Assembly: GCA_964587885.1 (NCBI GenBank) | Contig: CAZPME010000031.1 | Location: forward strand, 1-21,386 | From: UBA60 sp964587885 | Lineage (GTDB): Archaea > Thermoplasmatota > Poseidoniia > Poseidoniales > Poseidoniaceae | Direction: 5' to 3' | Length of the DNA: 21,386 bases | Shown here: positions 7,370 through 14,900 of the stretch, piece after piece | Numbering within the stretch: position 1 is the stretch's first letter | Layout of the letters: every line of letters begins with the position of its first letter | Translations under genes and position numbers: made by a program | The notes under the pieces: generated by a model | What the model was told of the DNA's origin: nothing | The model's input: only the letters and a program-made list of their open reading frames with translations | The model's database searches: none

Positions 7370-8347
7370 TTAACGACGATTGGTCCAAGGCATTAGAATT
7401 GACTTGGTGATATGCCAAGCAATATCAGGGTTCTCGCGCAACCGCCGCATTCCATATTCATACCACTTATCACCATAGGGAATGTAAACTCTAGTGAGAT
7501 GCCCTTGTTTAGACAATCGTCGGCGAATGTTTCCACGTACTCCAAGTAACATTTGGAACTCATAGCCATTGCCTTTGCCGTTACGAGCCTCGCAACTTCC
7601 CTCACGTGGATCAGGATTATTTGGACCCATGCCATGTTTTTCCAACGCTAACAAGGCGTGGTTAATTATCGGTTTGTCATGTGATGCAATAGCAACATAT
7701 GCCCCTTTATCAAGCATTAAATCAATAGCAGAATTTGTTGCATCAACTATTGGTGTATAACCAGTATGAGCAATTTCTTCAGATTCTAAATAGATTCCTT
7801 TGCAAATCCGAAAATCTGCCGCATCGCCAACTGCTGAACAAATTTGTCCTACATCATCACTTGTCCGGAAGAGGCGCCCCTGTAGGACTGTACCAACATT
7901 GGTTAAACCACGCTCATGCATTTTTATGATTACATCAATAGTTGCTTGAGTCACCCTGTGGTCTTCCATATCAAGGCGGACAAAAATATCGTTAGATGCG
8001 GCTTTTTCTAACAACTTAGTAATCTTTTCATAAGCAAAATCTTGGTCAATTAACAAGCCAAATGCTGTGGGTTTGATTGAAATATTTGCCTCCAATTTGT
8101 TGCTTGTAATGGCTTCCAATACACGTTCATATTCATCCGAGAAAAATTGCGCTTCATCTAGTGTTGTGATTTCTTCACCTAGAACGTCAAGGGTAAAGCA
8201 GGCTCCTTCCTTAGATAATTTTTTCATTACTGCAACGGCATCATCTAGAGTGGCACCTGCTACATAACGACGTGAAACCCAACCGACAAGAAATCTCGGC
8301 ATGATTGGCATCATGCCAACAACCATCCGACCGAAGATTCCAGCCAT
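7370..8347 (-). CDS. putA: Proline dehydrogenase (monofunctional, FAD-dependent)
   Basis: Oxidises L-proline to pyrroline-5-carboxylate using FAD, the first step of proline catabolism to glutamate. At 325 aa it matches the monofunctional TIM-barrel enzymes (Thermus and Bacillus type), not bifunctional PutA. Family motifs appear in order: RLDMEDHRVTQATID, VLQGRLFRT, FRICKGIYLESEEIA (the Arg and Lys of the flavin site), ASHDKP, YEFQMLLGVR, and the C-terminal substrate-binding helix RVYIPYGDKWYEYGMRRLRENP (two Arg that hold the proline carboxylate). The ATG at 8347 follows a good ribosome-binding site, GAGGTGG. It lies 48 bases downstream of the D-aminoacyl-tRNA deacylase gene on the same strand, so it may be co-transcribed with it. 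The P5C dehydrogenase needed for the next step is not in the window. The symbol follows general usage (also prodh or fadM). Confidence 0.9.
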   Translation of the reverse strand: MAGIFGRMVVGMMPIMPRFLVGWVSRRYVAGATLDDAVAVMKKLSKEGACFTLDVLGEEITTLDEAQFFSDEYERVLEAITSNKLEANISIKPTAFGLLIDQDFAYEKITKLLEKAASNDIFVRLDMEDHRVTQATIDVIIKMHERGLTNVGTVLQGRLFRTSDDVGQICSAVGDAADFRICKGIYLESEEIAHTGYTPIVDATNSAIDLMLDKGAYVAIASHDKPIINHALLALEKHGMGPNNPDPREGSCEARNGKGNGYEFQMLLGVRGNIRRRLSKQGHLTRVYIPYGDKWYEYGMRRLRENPDIAWHITKSILMPWTNRR

Positions 8348-8395
8348 TGCCTTCCACCTCTGTAATCAGCGGAGATTCTTGACCATTACTCAAAC

Positions 8396-9367
8396 CTATT
8401 CAGATACCACTAAGTCACGAGTGCGTCCAATTGGAATTCCAAGATGCTCTAAATACAAACGAAGAGATTGACGCTGCCAGCCCTTAAACGATTTACGATC
8501 AAGATAGGCCCACAAGTCGCCCTGTGGGAAGGCTTGTCGTGTTGAGAGTATTGCTTGCTCGACCGCCATTCGCCATTTGCCACTGGGTAAATTACCAACT
8601 TCTGGTTGCCATTTATCATCGTCTGGCCGTACCATCTCAAGCGCATAATTCGCCAACATGTGGCCCAGCCAAATGCCCTCATTGGATACCACATCACACA
8701 GACGCTTTGCATAATGGCCGCCACCAAAACCAATTACCACTTTTTCCCCAGAGTTCACAATTCCGTTCCATTTACCACTGCCCTTTCCGCCATCTAGTCC
8801 TAAGCCACACCAAATCACTTCAGCCAGTTCTCGAGCTGCCCCTCGATGCGGCCAATCAGATTCTGTCGAGCCAATTTCAATGAATAGTGACGGTGCTTCA
8901 AGCCATGGGCCGTGGTGGGTGACCTCAAGAGAAATCTCAAACTTGGAGCGAATTTTTTCATCTGATATCGCCAATAATTGACGAAACCAAGCACCCAAAC
9001 GCGGGCTAGGTGGTGGTGCAAATCCAGCCTTGCCACCAAAAGGAACCTCTTCATCTGGAGAATAGTACATCACTCCAATTGGATGAACAGTAAGACTAGC
9101 CTGACCTGAGGCGGCGACATGACGGCTCGGGAAAATAACCTCAGTGACTGATTCCGAAGTGGCATTGAACCACCGCTTATCCAAATCATCTTGTTCCAAC
9201 AATCGGTGGCCAAACCACCATATCCTCACATTTGCTCGTTGCCAAGTTGCAAAACCCTCAACTTGCGGACCAACTATCCATTCACCGAGTTTTAGTAATT
9301 CTTCACCCTGATTAAGTGAAGCGACATCAGGGGTGCTGACGACTATCAAGATGATTTCATCGCCCAT
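8396..9367 (-). CDS. dtdA: D-aminoacyl-tRNA deacylase, DtdA/GEK1 type
   Basis: Zinc-dependent archaeal/plant-type enzyme that hydrolyses D-amino acids from mischarged tRNA and so protects translation. It has 323 aa. Recognised conserved blocks are LEVTHHGPWLEAPSLFIEIG (residues ~165-185, with the HHGP motif), STESDW, VIGFGGGHYAKRL (the GGGHY motif) and GHMLANYALE. The length is a little longer than most archaeal DtdA, with a polar insertion in the first half. The ATG at 9367 has no obvious Shine-Dalgarno site, so the transcript may be leaderless. Proline dehydrogenase follows on the same strand; the gene at 9443 is divergent. Confidence 0.85.
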   Translation of the reverse strand: MGDEIILIVVSTPDVASLNQGEELLKLGEWIVGPQVEGFATWQRANVRIWWFGHRLLEQDDLDKRWFNATSESVTEVIFPSRHVAASGQASLTVHPIGVMYYSPDEEVPFGGKAGFAPPPSPRLGAWFRQLLAISDEKIRSKFEISLEVTHHGPWLEAPSLFIEIGSTESDWPHRGAARELAEVIWCGLGLDGGKGSGKWNGIVNSGEKVVIGFGGGHYAKRLCDVVSNEGIWLGHMLANYALEMVRPDDDKWQPEVGNLPSGKWRMAVEQAILSTRQAFPQGDLWAYLDRKSFKGWQRQSLRLYLEHLGIPIGRTRDLVVSE

Positions 9368-9442
9368 ATACTGGCCTATGATGCAATAGTCATGAACCTA
9401 CTCTTTGCAACCTTCCATAGCCAATGACGAACTGGCGCAGGT

Positions 9443-10399
9443 ATGAGCGAGGAAGTGGATATCTTACTTTCCCCCCATCACCTCCACCGAATTGCCGAAG
9501 GGGGATTCATCCACATTGATGTAGACGGTGGAATTACAAAATTGTCTGCGGACTTCAAGCCGCTGGGTGAAACTTGCAATCCTTTCCCAACCTCCTTGTC
9601 AACATCGATTCTCAGTGATGATAAGTTAACAGGATTTTGGATTGACCATGAATTGCTGACTGCAAGACTAGCACAAATTGACATTTCCAGTCAACTTCAA
9701 CCAGGAATCTCCCGTGCTGACTTACGCCTAGCATTGAATTCTGGAGAAAACGACAATATTCATGTTAGAGGGGCCGAATGGTCCCACGCAATGAATGCAG
9801 AATTGATGGCTATGGCTCAAATTTCTGAAGTGATATGCTTCGCTCTATGGAAGCGAGGAATCTATGGAATTGACCTTGAAGGTACTGAATTATGGCGACA
9901 AGAGTCGGTGACATGGCCTGAGTTAGAAGGTTTGCAAAGGGCCGAAGAAATAGTTTCAATATTGTCGGAAGGTGAAAATTTTCGTTTTTGGGGAAAGGGC
10001 GGCGGTTGGGCACTAATTTCACCTCAAGATGGGAAAATCGTTGAACAAGGAATTCTCGAAATGCCGCAGAGTGTCGACCAAGTTTTCCATAATTCCGCTG
10101 GCGGCTGGTTGGTATTAAGCAGCCATTCTGCTTTCCATTATTCCACTTTAGACAGTACTCCGTCTCACTTAGAGTTCCAGGGCCCTGTAAATCATGCTAA
10201 TTGGGACGATGAAATTAGCAGTTGGCGAATCACTGGATGGCGTCAAGATGCCATCATTGGACCACACCCGAAGTATGAATTACGTAGTGAAATTGGTGTA
10301 TTTGTCGACCGAGATGTCGATGGTTGGAAGGTACTGGATAATTCCGGCAACTTGTCATCGCATATGGATGCTGACGATACTGTAGCAGCAAGCGATTAA
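9443..10399 (+). CDS. Uncharacterised beta-rich protein
   Basis: Not recognised. 318 aa, acidic, with no signal peptide and no membrane segment. Many short strands are broken by aromatic and glycine turns: GIYGIDLEGTELWRQESV, GGGWALISPQDGKIVEQGIL, GGWLVLSSHSAFHYSTL and SSWRITGWRQDAIIG. Repeats of this sort resemble the blades of a PQQ/WD-like beta-propeller, which is my best structural guess for residues ~130-300. It is divergent from dtdA. Its TAA overlaps the stop of the convergent ribosomal-protein gene in the shared tetranucleotide TTAA (10396-10399). No function is proposed. Confidence 0.65.
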   Translation: MSEEVDILLSPHHLHRIAEGGFIHIDVDGGITKLSADFKPLGETCNPFPTSLSTSILSDDKLTGFWIDHELLTARLAQIDISSQLQPGISRADLRLALNSGENDNIHVRGAEWSHAMNAELMAMAQISEVICFALWKRGIYGIDLEGTELWRQESVTWPELEGLQRAEEIVSILSEGENFRFWGKGGGWALISPQDGKIVEQGILEMPQSVDQVFHNSAGGWLVLSSHSAFHYSTLDSTPSHLEFQGPVNHANWDDEISSWRITGWRQDAIIGPHPKYELRSEIGVFVDRDVDGWKVLDNSGNLSSHMDADDTVAASD

Positions 10400-10578
10400 T
10401 CACTGCTGGTCTCAGCGACTGCTGTAAAACCACAGCGACCGCAACTTTTGCGGTCCTTGTGCTGGGCAAGGAAAACCCCCGGCCCGCATCGTGGACAGAA
10501 TTCTGAATTGCGCACGAGTGTGCCGTCTTCTACACTATACTTCGACCACTTGGCAGCAGCATTAGGTCCTTCACCCAT
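10396..10578 (-). CDS. rps27ae: Small-subunit ribosomal protein eS31 (S27ae)
   Basis: 60-aa zinc-ribbon ribosomal protein of the 30S subunit. Numbered from the ATG at 10578, the four zinc ligands are C28, C31 (FCPRCG), C46 and C49 (SCGRCG). The KWSKYSVEDG...RNSEFCPRCG start is typical of the archaeal protein, which lacks the eukaryotic ubiquitin fusion. The ATG overlaps the stop of the S24e gene (TGATG). The ribosome-binding site GGAGGTGA is embedded in the last codons of S24e, which supports the ATG over the GTG at 10581. It is the last gene of the rpo7 operon. The usual archaeal downstream partner Kae1/Bud32 is absent. Confidence 0.93.
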   Translation of the reverse strand: MGEGPNAAAKWSKYSVEDGTLVRNSEFCPRCGPGVFLAQHKDRKSCGRCGFTAVAETSSD

Positions 10579-10922
10579 CACTCCTCACCTCCGTCATCAT
10601 CTGATTGTTCAGCGACCGGAGCAGGAGCAGGCTTTGCCTCCTCTTTTTCACCGGATGAATGGCGGGCATGAATATACTTGGCTTCAACAGTCATCGACTC
10701 TTTGGAACCGTAGATGTAGGCTTTACCGTTAGTAAGCGACTGCCCGAAACGGGTATTGACTCCCTTGACGACAATCATCTCTCGGTCAGCTCCTGGTTCC
10801 GACTGTGCTACTGCAGCAATAATTGCTGCGCGGCTTGGGGTTGGTTCGCCGTCATGAGTTATCACAAATTCAATCTCAACACGGTCGAGTAATGGGTTTT
10901 CTTTTCTATCTGTAATTTGCAT
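10578..10922 (-). CDS. rps24e: Small-subunit ribosomal protein eS24 (S24e)
   Basis: 114 aa. The start MQITDRKENPLLDRVEIEFVITHDGEPTPSR and the middle VVKGVNTRFGQSLTNGKAYIYGS are characteristic of S24e (family PF01282). The C-terminal ~25 residues form an Ala/Pro/Glu/Asp-rich low-complexity acidic tail (KPAPAPVAEQSDDDGGEE) beyond the conserved core. The ATG at 10922 is preceded by an AGGAGG ribosome-binding site seven bases upstream. It lies 11 bases after spt4 and overlaps rps27ae. Confidence 0.93.
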   Translation of the reverse strand: MQITDRKENPLLDRVEIEFVITHDGEPTPSRAAIIAAVAQSEPGADREMIVVKGVNTRFGQSLTNGKAYIYGSKESMTVEAKYIHARHSSGEKEEAKPAPAPVAEQSDDDGGEE

Positions 10923-10933
10923 ATTAGTGCCTC

Positions 10934-11137
10934 CTAACGAATGTTTACTTTGAGTGCGTATCTACCGGCCTCTTCGATATTCAAGCGCATGGCAATTTCC
11001 GAGCGCTTTGGATTCAATACAATGACATACCCTTGCCAATCTGTAGTCACTTTGGCTGAAGGGTGATGTGGGCATTGGTCGATTCCTAGATCCATAATAC
11101 GGTGACAATCGCCACAAGCAAAGGGTACCTTAACCAT
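10934..11137 (-). CDS. spt4: Transcription elongation factor Spt4 (RpoE2)
   Basis: 67-aa partner of Spt5 (NusG). The dimer binds the RNA polymerase clamp and promotes processive elongation. The C-terminal half, DWQGYVIVLNPKRSEIAMRLNIEEAGRYALKV, is typical. The zinc ribbon is unusual: the first pair C8-x2-C11 is intact, but the second reads C22-P-H-H25 where most Spt4 proteins have CPxC, so the site would be Cys3His. The ATG at 11137 follows a strong GAGGTGA ribosome-binding site. It lies nine bases after rpo7, the conserved archaeal order. Confidence 0.9.
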   Translation of the reverse strand: MVKVPFACGDCHRIMDLGIDQCPHHPSAKVTTDWQGYVIVLNPKRSEIAMRLNIEEAGRYALKVNIR

Positions 11138-11146
11138 CTTCTCACC

Positions 11147-11701
11147 TCACTCTTCACGGTCTTCTTCAAGCCACACATGGGCTCCAAGTCCAGTCTGCTT
11201 ACAGGTAAGACCGATCTTACTCTGACGCGGGTCACTTGGGTTTACAGAGAGTGAAACAATTCTTGCGCGAAGTGGAGTTCCACCCTGCAAGTTGCGACCA
11301 GTTTGACGACCTTCAATTATCTCCATACCAACATTGACGTCTACTTGGTCCTCAAGAATCTGCGACTTGTGCAGTAGCGCTTCCATTGGTCCAATTCTTA
11401 CGAATGCACCAAAATCATGGATTTCAGATACTGCACCTTCGACAATTTCATAATCGTCCATTACGAAAAGAACTGCATCAAAACGAACGCTCTGATAGAT
11501 TGCTCCATCGCCGTGAATAAGTCGGCCTCGACCTAGTGGCTCGTGATTTGAGGTTACGAGAACGAAGTTGTTGTCATCATCAAAACGACCTTCAAAGGCT
11601 TCCGCAGCCAAGCGGTCTATGTGTTGATTCAATGATTGTCCCTTGCGAATATACTCCGCAGGGATGCGAATTGTGTCCTCTTTGGTGACCATTTTGTACA
11701 T
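11147..11701 (-). CDS. rpo7: DNA-directed RNA polymerase subunit Rpo7 (RpoE1)
   Basis: Stalk subunit of archaeal RNA polymerase that pairs with Rpo4 and binds emerging RNA. 184 aa from the ATG at 11701, the normal length. The N-terminal tip domain reads MYKMVTKEDTIRIPAEY. The C-terminal S1 RNA-binding domain has EGAVSEIHDFGAFVRIGPMEALLHKSQI (residues ~85-112), and a typical end reads SKIGLTCKQTGLGAHVWLEED. The frame stays open upstream to 11833, but the extra residues resemble no Rpo7. The ribosome-binding site GGAGAGGG lies just before the ATG at 11701. First gene of the rpo7-spt4-rps24e-rps27ae operon. Confidence 0.93.
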   Translation of the reverse strand: MYKMVTKEDTIRIPAEYIRKGQSLNQHIDRLAAEAFEGRFDDDNNFVLVTSNHEPLGRGRLIHGDGAIYQSVRFDAVLFVMDDYEIVEGAVSEIHDFGAFVRIGPMEALLHKSQILEDQVDVNVGMEIIEGRQTGRNLQGGTPLRARIVSLSVNPSDPRQSKIGLTCKQTGLGAHVWLEEDREE

Positions 11702-11830
11702 TTTTCCCTCTCCTTGACTCTGCCTTTTCTCCGAGTTAGGCGAAGAGGGAGCGATAAACCGCTTCCGTCCTTCACCGGCTGAGCCTCGGGAGAGAAAGGT
11801 GACTGAGTCAGCCCGCCGACTTGCCACCCA

Positions 11831-11840
11831 CATTTAAGCC
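11831..11840 (-). promoter_or_regulatory. Candidate TATA box for rpo7 operon
   Basis: On the minus strand the sequence reads GGCTTAAATG, which resembles an archaeal TATA element. It would place transcription start near 11805 and give a leader of about 100 nt. A second candidate, GGTTTATCG (about 11753-11761), would give a leader of about 30 nt. I cannot choose between them from sequence alone. Confidence 0.25.
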
Positions 11841-11922
11841 GTGCGGGAGCAGTATCGACTAATCTTGCCTGAATTGGCGGTGCTATTACTGATGAATTGG
11901 CGCCTTATTTGGGGTCTCATTA

Positions 11923-11942
11923 TGGACCCCTTAAGGGGTCCA
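11923..11942. promoter_or_regulatory. Perfect 20-bp palindrome, likely operator
   Basis: TGGACCCCTT followed by its exact reverse complement AAGGGGTCCA, with no spacer. It lies 28 bases before the in-frame ATG at 11970 and 49 bases before the ATG at 11991 of the giant surface-protein gene. It is 20-30 bases downstream of a TATA-like CTTATTTGG (about 11902-11910). If that TATA box is real, the palindrome covers the transcription start, a classic repressor position. The spacer-free symmetry suggests a homodimeric DNA-binding protein. Assignment as an operator is inference. Confidence 0.45.
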
Positions 11943-11990
11943 GGTCACGGAATCCTTTTGTTTGGTGTAATGCCGACTATTAATGTGAGT

Positions 11991-14900
11991 ATGCCGCCGC
12001 GTTCAAATCCGGCACTGCCAAAAGGCAATGCAATACTACTAAGCGTGCTGTTTTTGCTCAGTGTGGGCCCATGGGCTGAGGTAATGGGTGGAGATTCAGT
12101 TGCCCAAGGACGTGAATCAACACCTTGGTATGGAGATGATGCGGGATGGATTCAATTTCAGCATACTCCCTCGCACAATAGTTCAATGCCTGCGCACGGC
12201 CCTAATGGGGGCGCTGGAGATGGCAATATATCCGAACTAGAAGAATTAGGAACCATTGCAAAACCGACAGTCAATTGGAATAGTGAATCTACTTCATCTC
12301 TGGGTGCTGACGGATATGGTGCAACAATAGGAGATTTTAGCAATTCAATTACCGCACCAGATAGTGCGGCAGTACGTTGCGGAGATGGTCATCAATTCGC
12401 GGTAATTGTCGTCACTGAAAATAGCGGTGGCGATGACCGTAGTGTTTTGAAAATTATCGAAGGAGATACTAGTAAAACAGCATGGCGTATCGACCTTGGA
12501 ATCACCAATAAGGTCAAAGCAACACCAATTATTTACGACATTGATGAAGACCAAAAGCCAGAAATTATCATCGCTTATGACACACAGAGTGAATTAGTTG
12601 TCGACGTCTGGTCGCCCGAACTCACCTGTAGTGAAGCCGGTTGGCAGACCACCGGACACACCACCGAGTTATTGTGGTCATGGCAGGACTCTGACCGACG
12701 TATTGGAATTGAGTCCCCACATATTCCGGTAGAGTCAACAGGACATCTGGTATCTACTCAACCACTCCTTGCTGACCTTGAAATGGATGGTAGTCCAGAA
12801 ATCGTTCTTGCCGCAATAGATCAAGATACCTCGAACCCAGTTGTCATCGCCTTACCTTTACCAAATCAGGGGCCGCCTGAAGCAATGTGGTCGGTAGCAT
12901 TAGACCGAGGCACCCATATTTCCGATCCTGCATGGGTCGCTTTGGATTCACTCAATAGTGCTCTTCTAGTAACTACAATTGATAGCACAGATGCAAATAT
13001 GTGGGTCTGGAAAATTGATGGTGGCTCAGGGTCACTAGATTGGGAAAGAGTCACCTTGCCAAATGGTGATACCGATTCTGACAGCCCCCGCCTTAGGTTA
13101 CCTGGTCCTGTCATCGCCCAACTCGACGATGATGAAATCCCTGAAGTGATTTTTACTATACCTACTGATGGCAACGGCCGCACGAGTGGAAGTGGCGCTA
13201 CCCTCGTTGCTTGGGAATTGACTGCAACCGAAGAAATCTGGTCTTTTCGCACTCCCAATGGATATTCCGACGCTCCACCTCTACCAGTAGACACCGATGG
13301 CGATGGTATCCATGACAGGGTATGCTGGGTCACTTGGTACAGCACTTCGCAATGGAATTTCGACCGCCAAGGAATGGTTGGTTGCCATGACTTGACTACC
13401 GTCACTCCGACCAAAGAGTGGCATCGCACTCTTGAACAGGGAGCAGGTAATGACAATGATGAAATCGCTGCTTCACCACCTATCTGGCTGGATATAGATG
13501 GCTTTGGTGCACCTGAAATTGTGGTTTCCTTTGGTCGCCGGATTTTTGCCTTCGATGGCGATACTGGATTGCAGGCAGATATCAACTCCGACTGGGCTGA
13601 TGCATTAGACGTCCCCCATAGAGTCTGGGTTGCACCAGCAGTTGGTGACCTTGATGGTGATGGATATATTGACCTACTCTATGGTGATACCCTAGTCTCG
13701 CACGGAATCTGTGATGTTGCCCCGACGAGTGATGGCCGGGGTCTGGCATTCAATCCCGAAGCACCCAACCCAAATGAAACTGTTACAATTACTGCACAAT
13801 TTGCCAATGTTGGCACAGACACTTGTGACACTCCGATTGATGCAGTACTCTATGTCGACGATGTGGAAATCGGCCGCTACCGCTCAGATGAACTTGAGCC
13901 TATAGCGCCTAGTGGTGATGCAGGGCCTACATCTTTTTCTGTCGACATTACCGCGCTGCTGGGCATTTCTCAGGTACGTATTGAATTAGACCCCTATGGT
14001 AATTTATCTCAATCACGCCGTGATAACGATGCCCAGTCTACAGAATTATTTGTGGTGAAACCATATGATGCTGAGTTTTCAATTCCATCTGAGACATTAC
14101 GAATTTCGCCGGGTTCAAGCGGAGTTGCCGAGCCAATCATAACATCTACAGGCCGCAGTAGCGGCAATTGGCAACTTACTGTTGATTCCAGTAATCTACC
14201 TGAGAATTGGACGGTGAGTGATGAAACATCTGGTGGTATTGCCAATGTTTCAATAGATGCCGGCAATAGTTGGACGCCTAATTTACGCATCAATGTTCCT
14301 AGCACTGCACTGGGTGATGACTCAGGTCACCTAGTACTAACTCTCGTCTTGCTTGATGATACAAATATTTCACTTACTGCCATCTATCCTGTCGCAGTAT
14401 TACGCACCCGTGGACTTTCAATTCTGGGTCCAGAAGGTGTTGGACAATCGCATGGAATCGGACAGCCAAGCCATGATGCAATCGCATGGCTATTGATAGA
14501 AAATCTCGGTAATGCTGCCGATTCTACCACCACAATGTCTTGGGACTCAAACACTTGGGGCACTTCACCAAGCCTACGCGACATGGATGGTACTGAACAC
14601 CACATAGTCCACCTAGATCCTGGAGAGCAGGCTTACTATGCAGCTCACTTGCCAGTACCAGGCACAACCCCCCTAGGGCAATCAACAACCACTTCATTGG
14701 AATTATGTGTCGGCTCTGGGGCAGACAAAATTTGTGAAACCATCTATCTCAAATTTACCGCAAATGCTGTTTCATCATCCCCACCTCACCATCGAGTCAC
14801 ACCCGATGAGTCGATTTCATACCGCATTTCTTCTACCAATAGTGGCCAATCATGGGACATGCAGGATGCTGGAATGTTTCGTCCTTTATGGCAATGGTCA

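Noticed and set aside
11702..11833. N-terminal extension of Rpo7 in the open frame
   Set aside because: The 44 extra residues match nothing in Rpo7. A good ribosome-binding site precedes the ATG at 11701, which gives the normal length.
11841..11990. Upstream part of the giant protein frame from the GTG at 11841
   Set aside because: It would place about 50 residues before a clear signal peptide and make the 20-bp palindrome and TATA-like element coding. A start at 11970 or 11991 explains the sequence better, though this is not proven.
12866..13585. A 239-codon open frame on the minus strand inside the giant surface-protein gene
   Set aside because: It lies wholly inside a well-supported gene with clear FG-GAP motifs. 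Its translation is rich in Ser/Pro without domain character, as expected of an antisense shadow.
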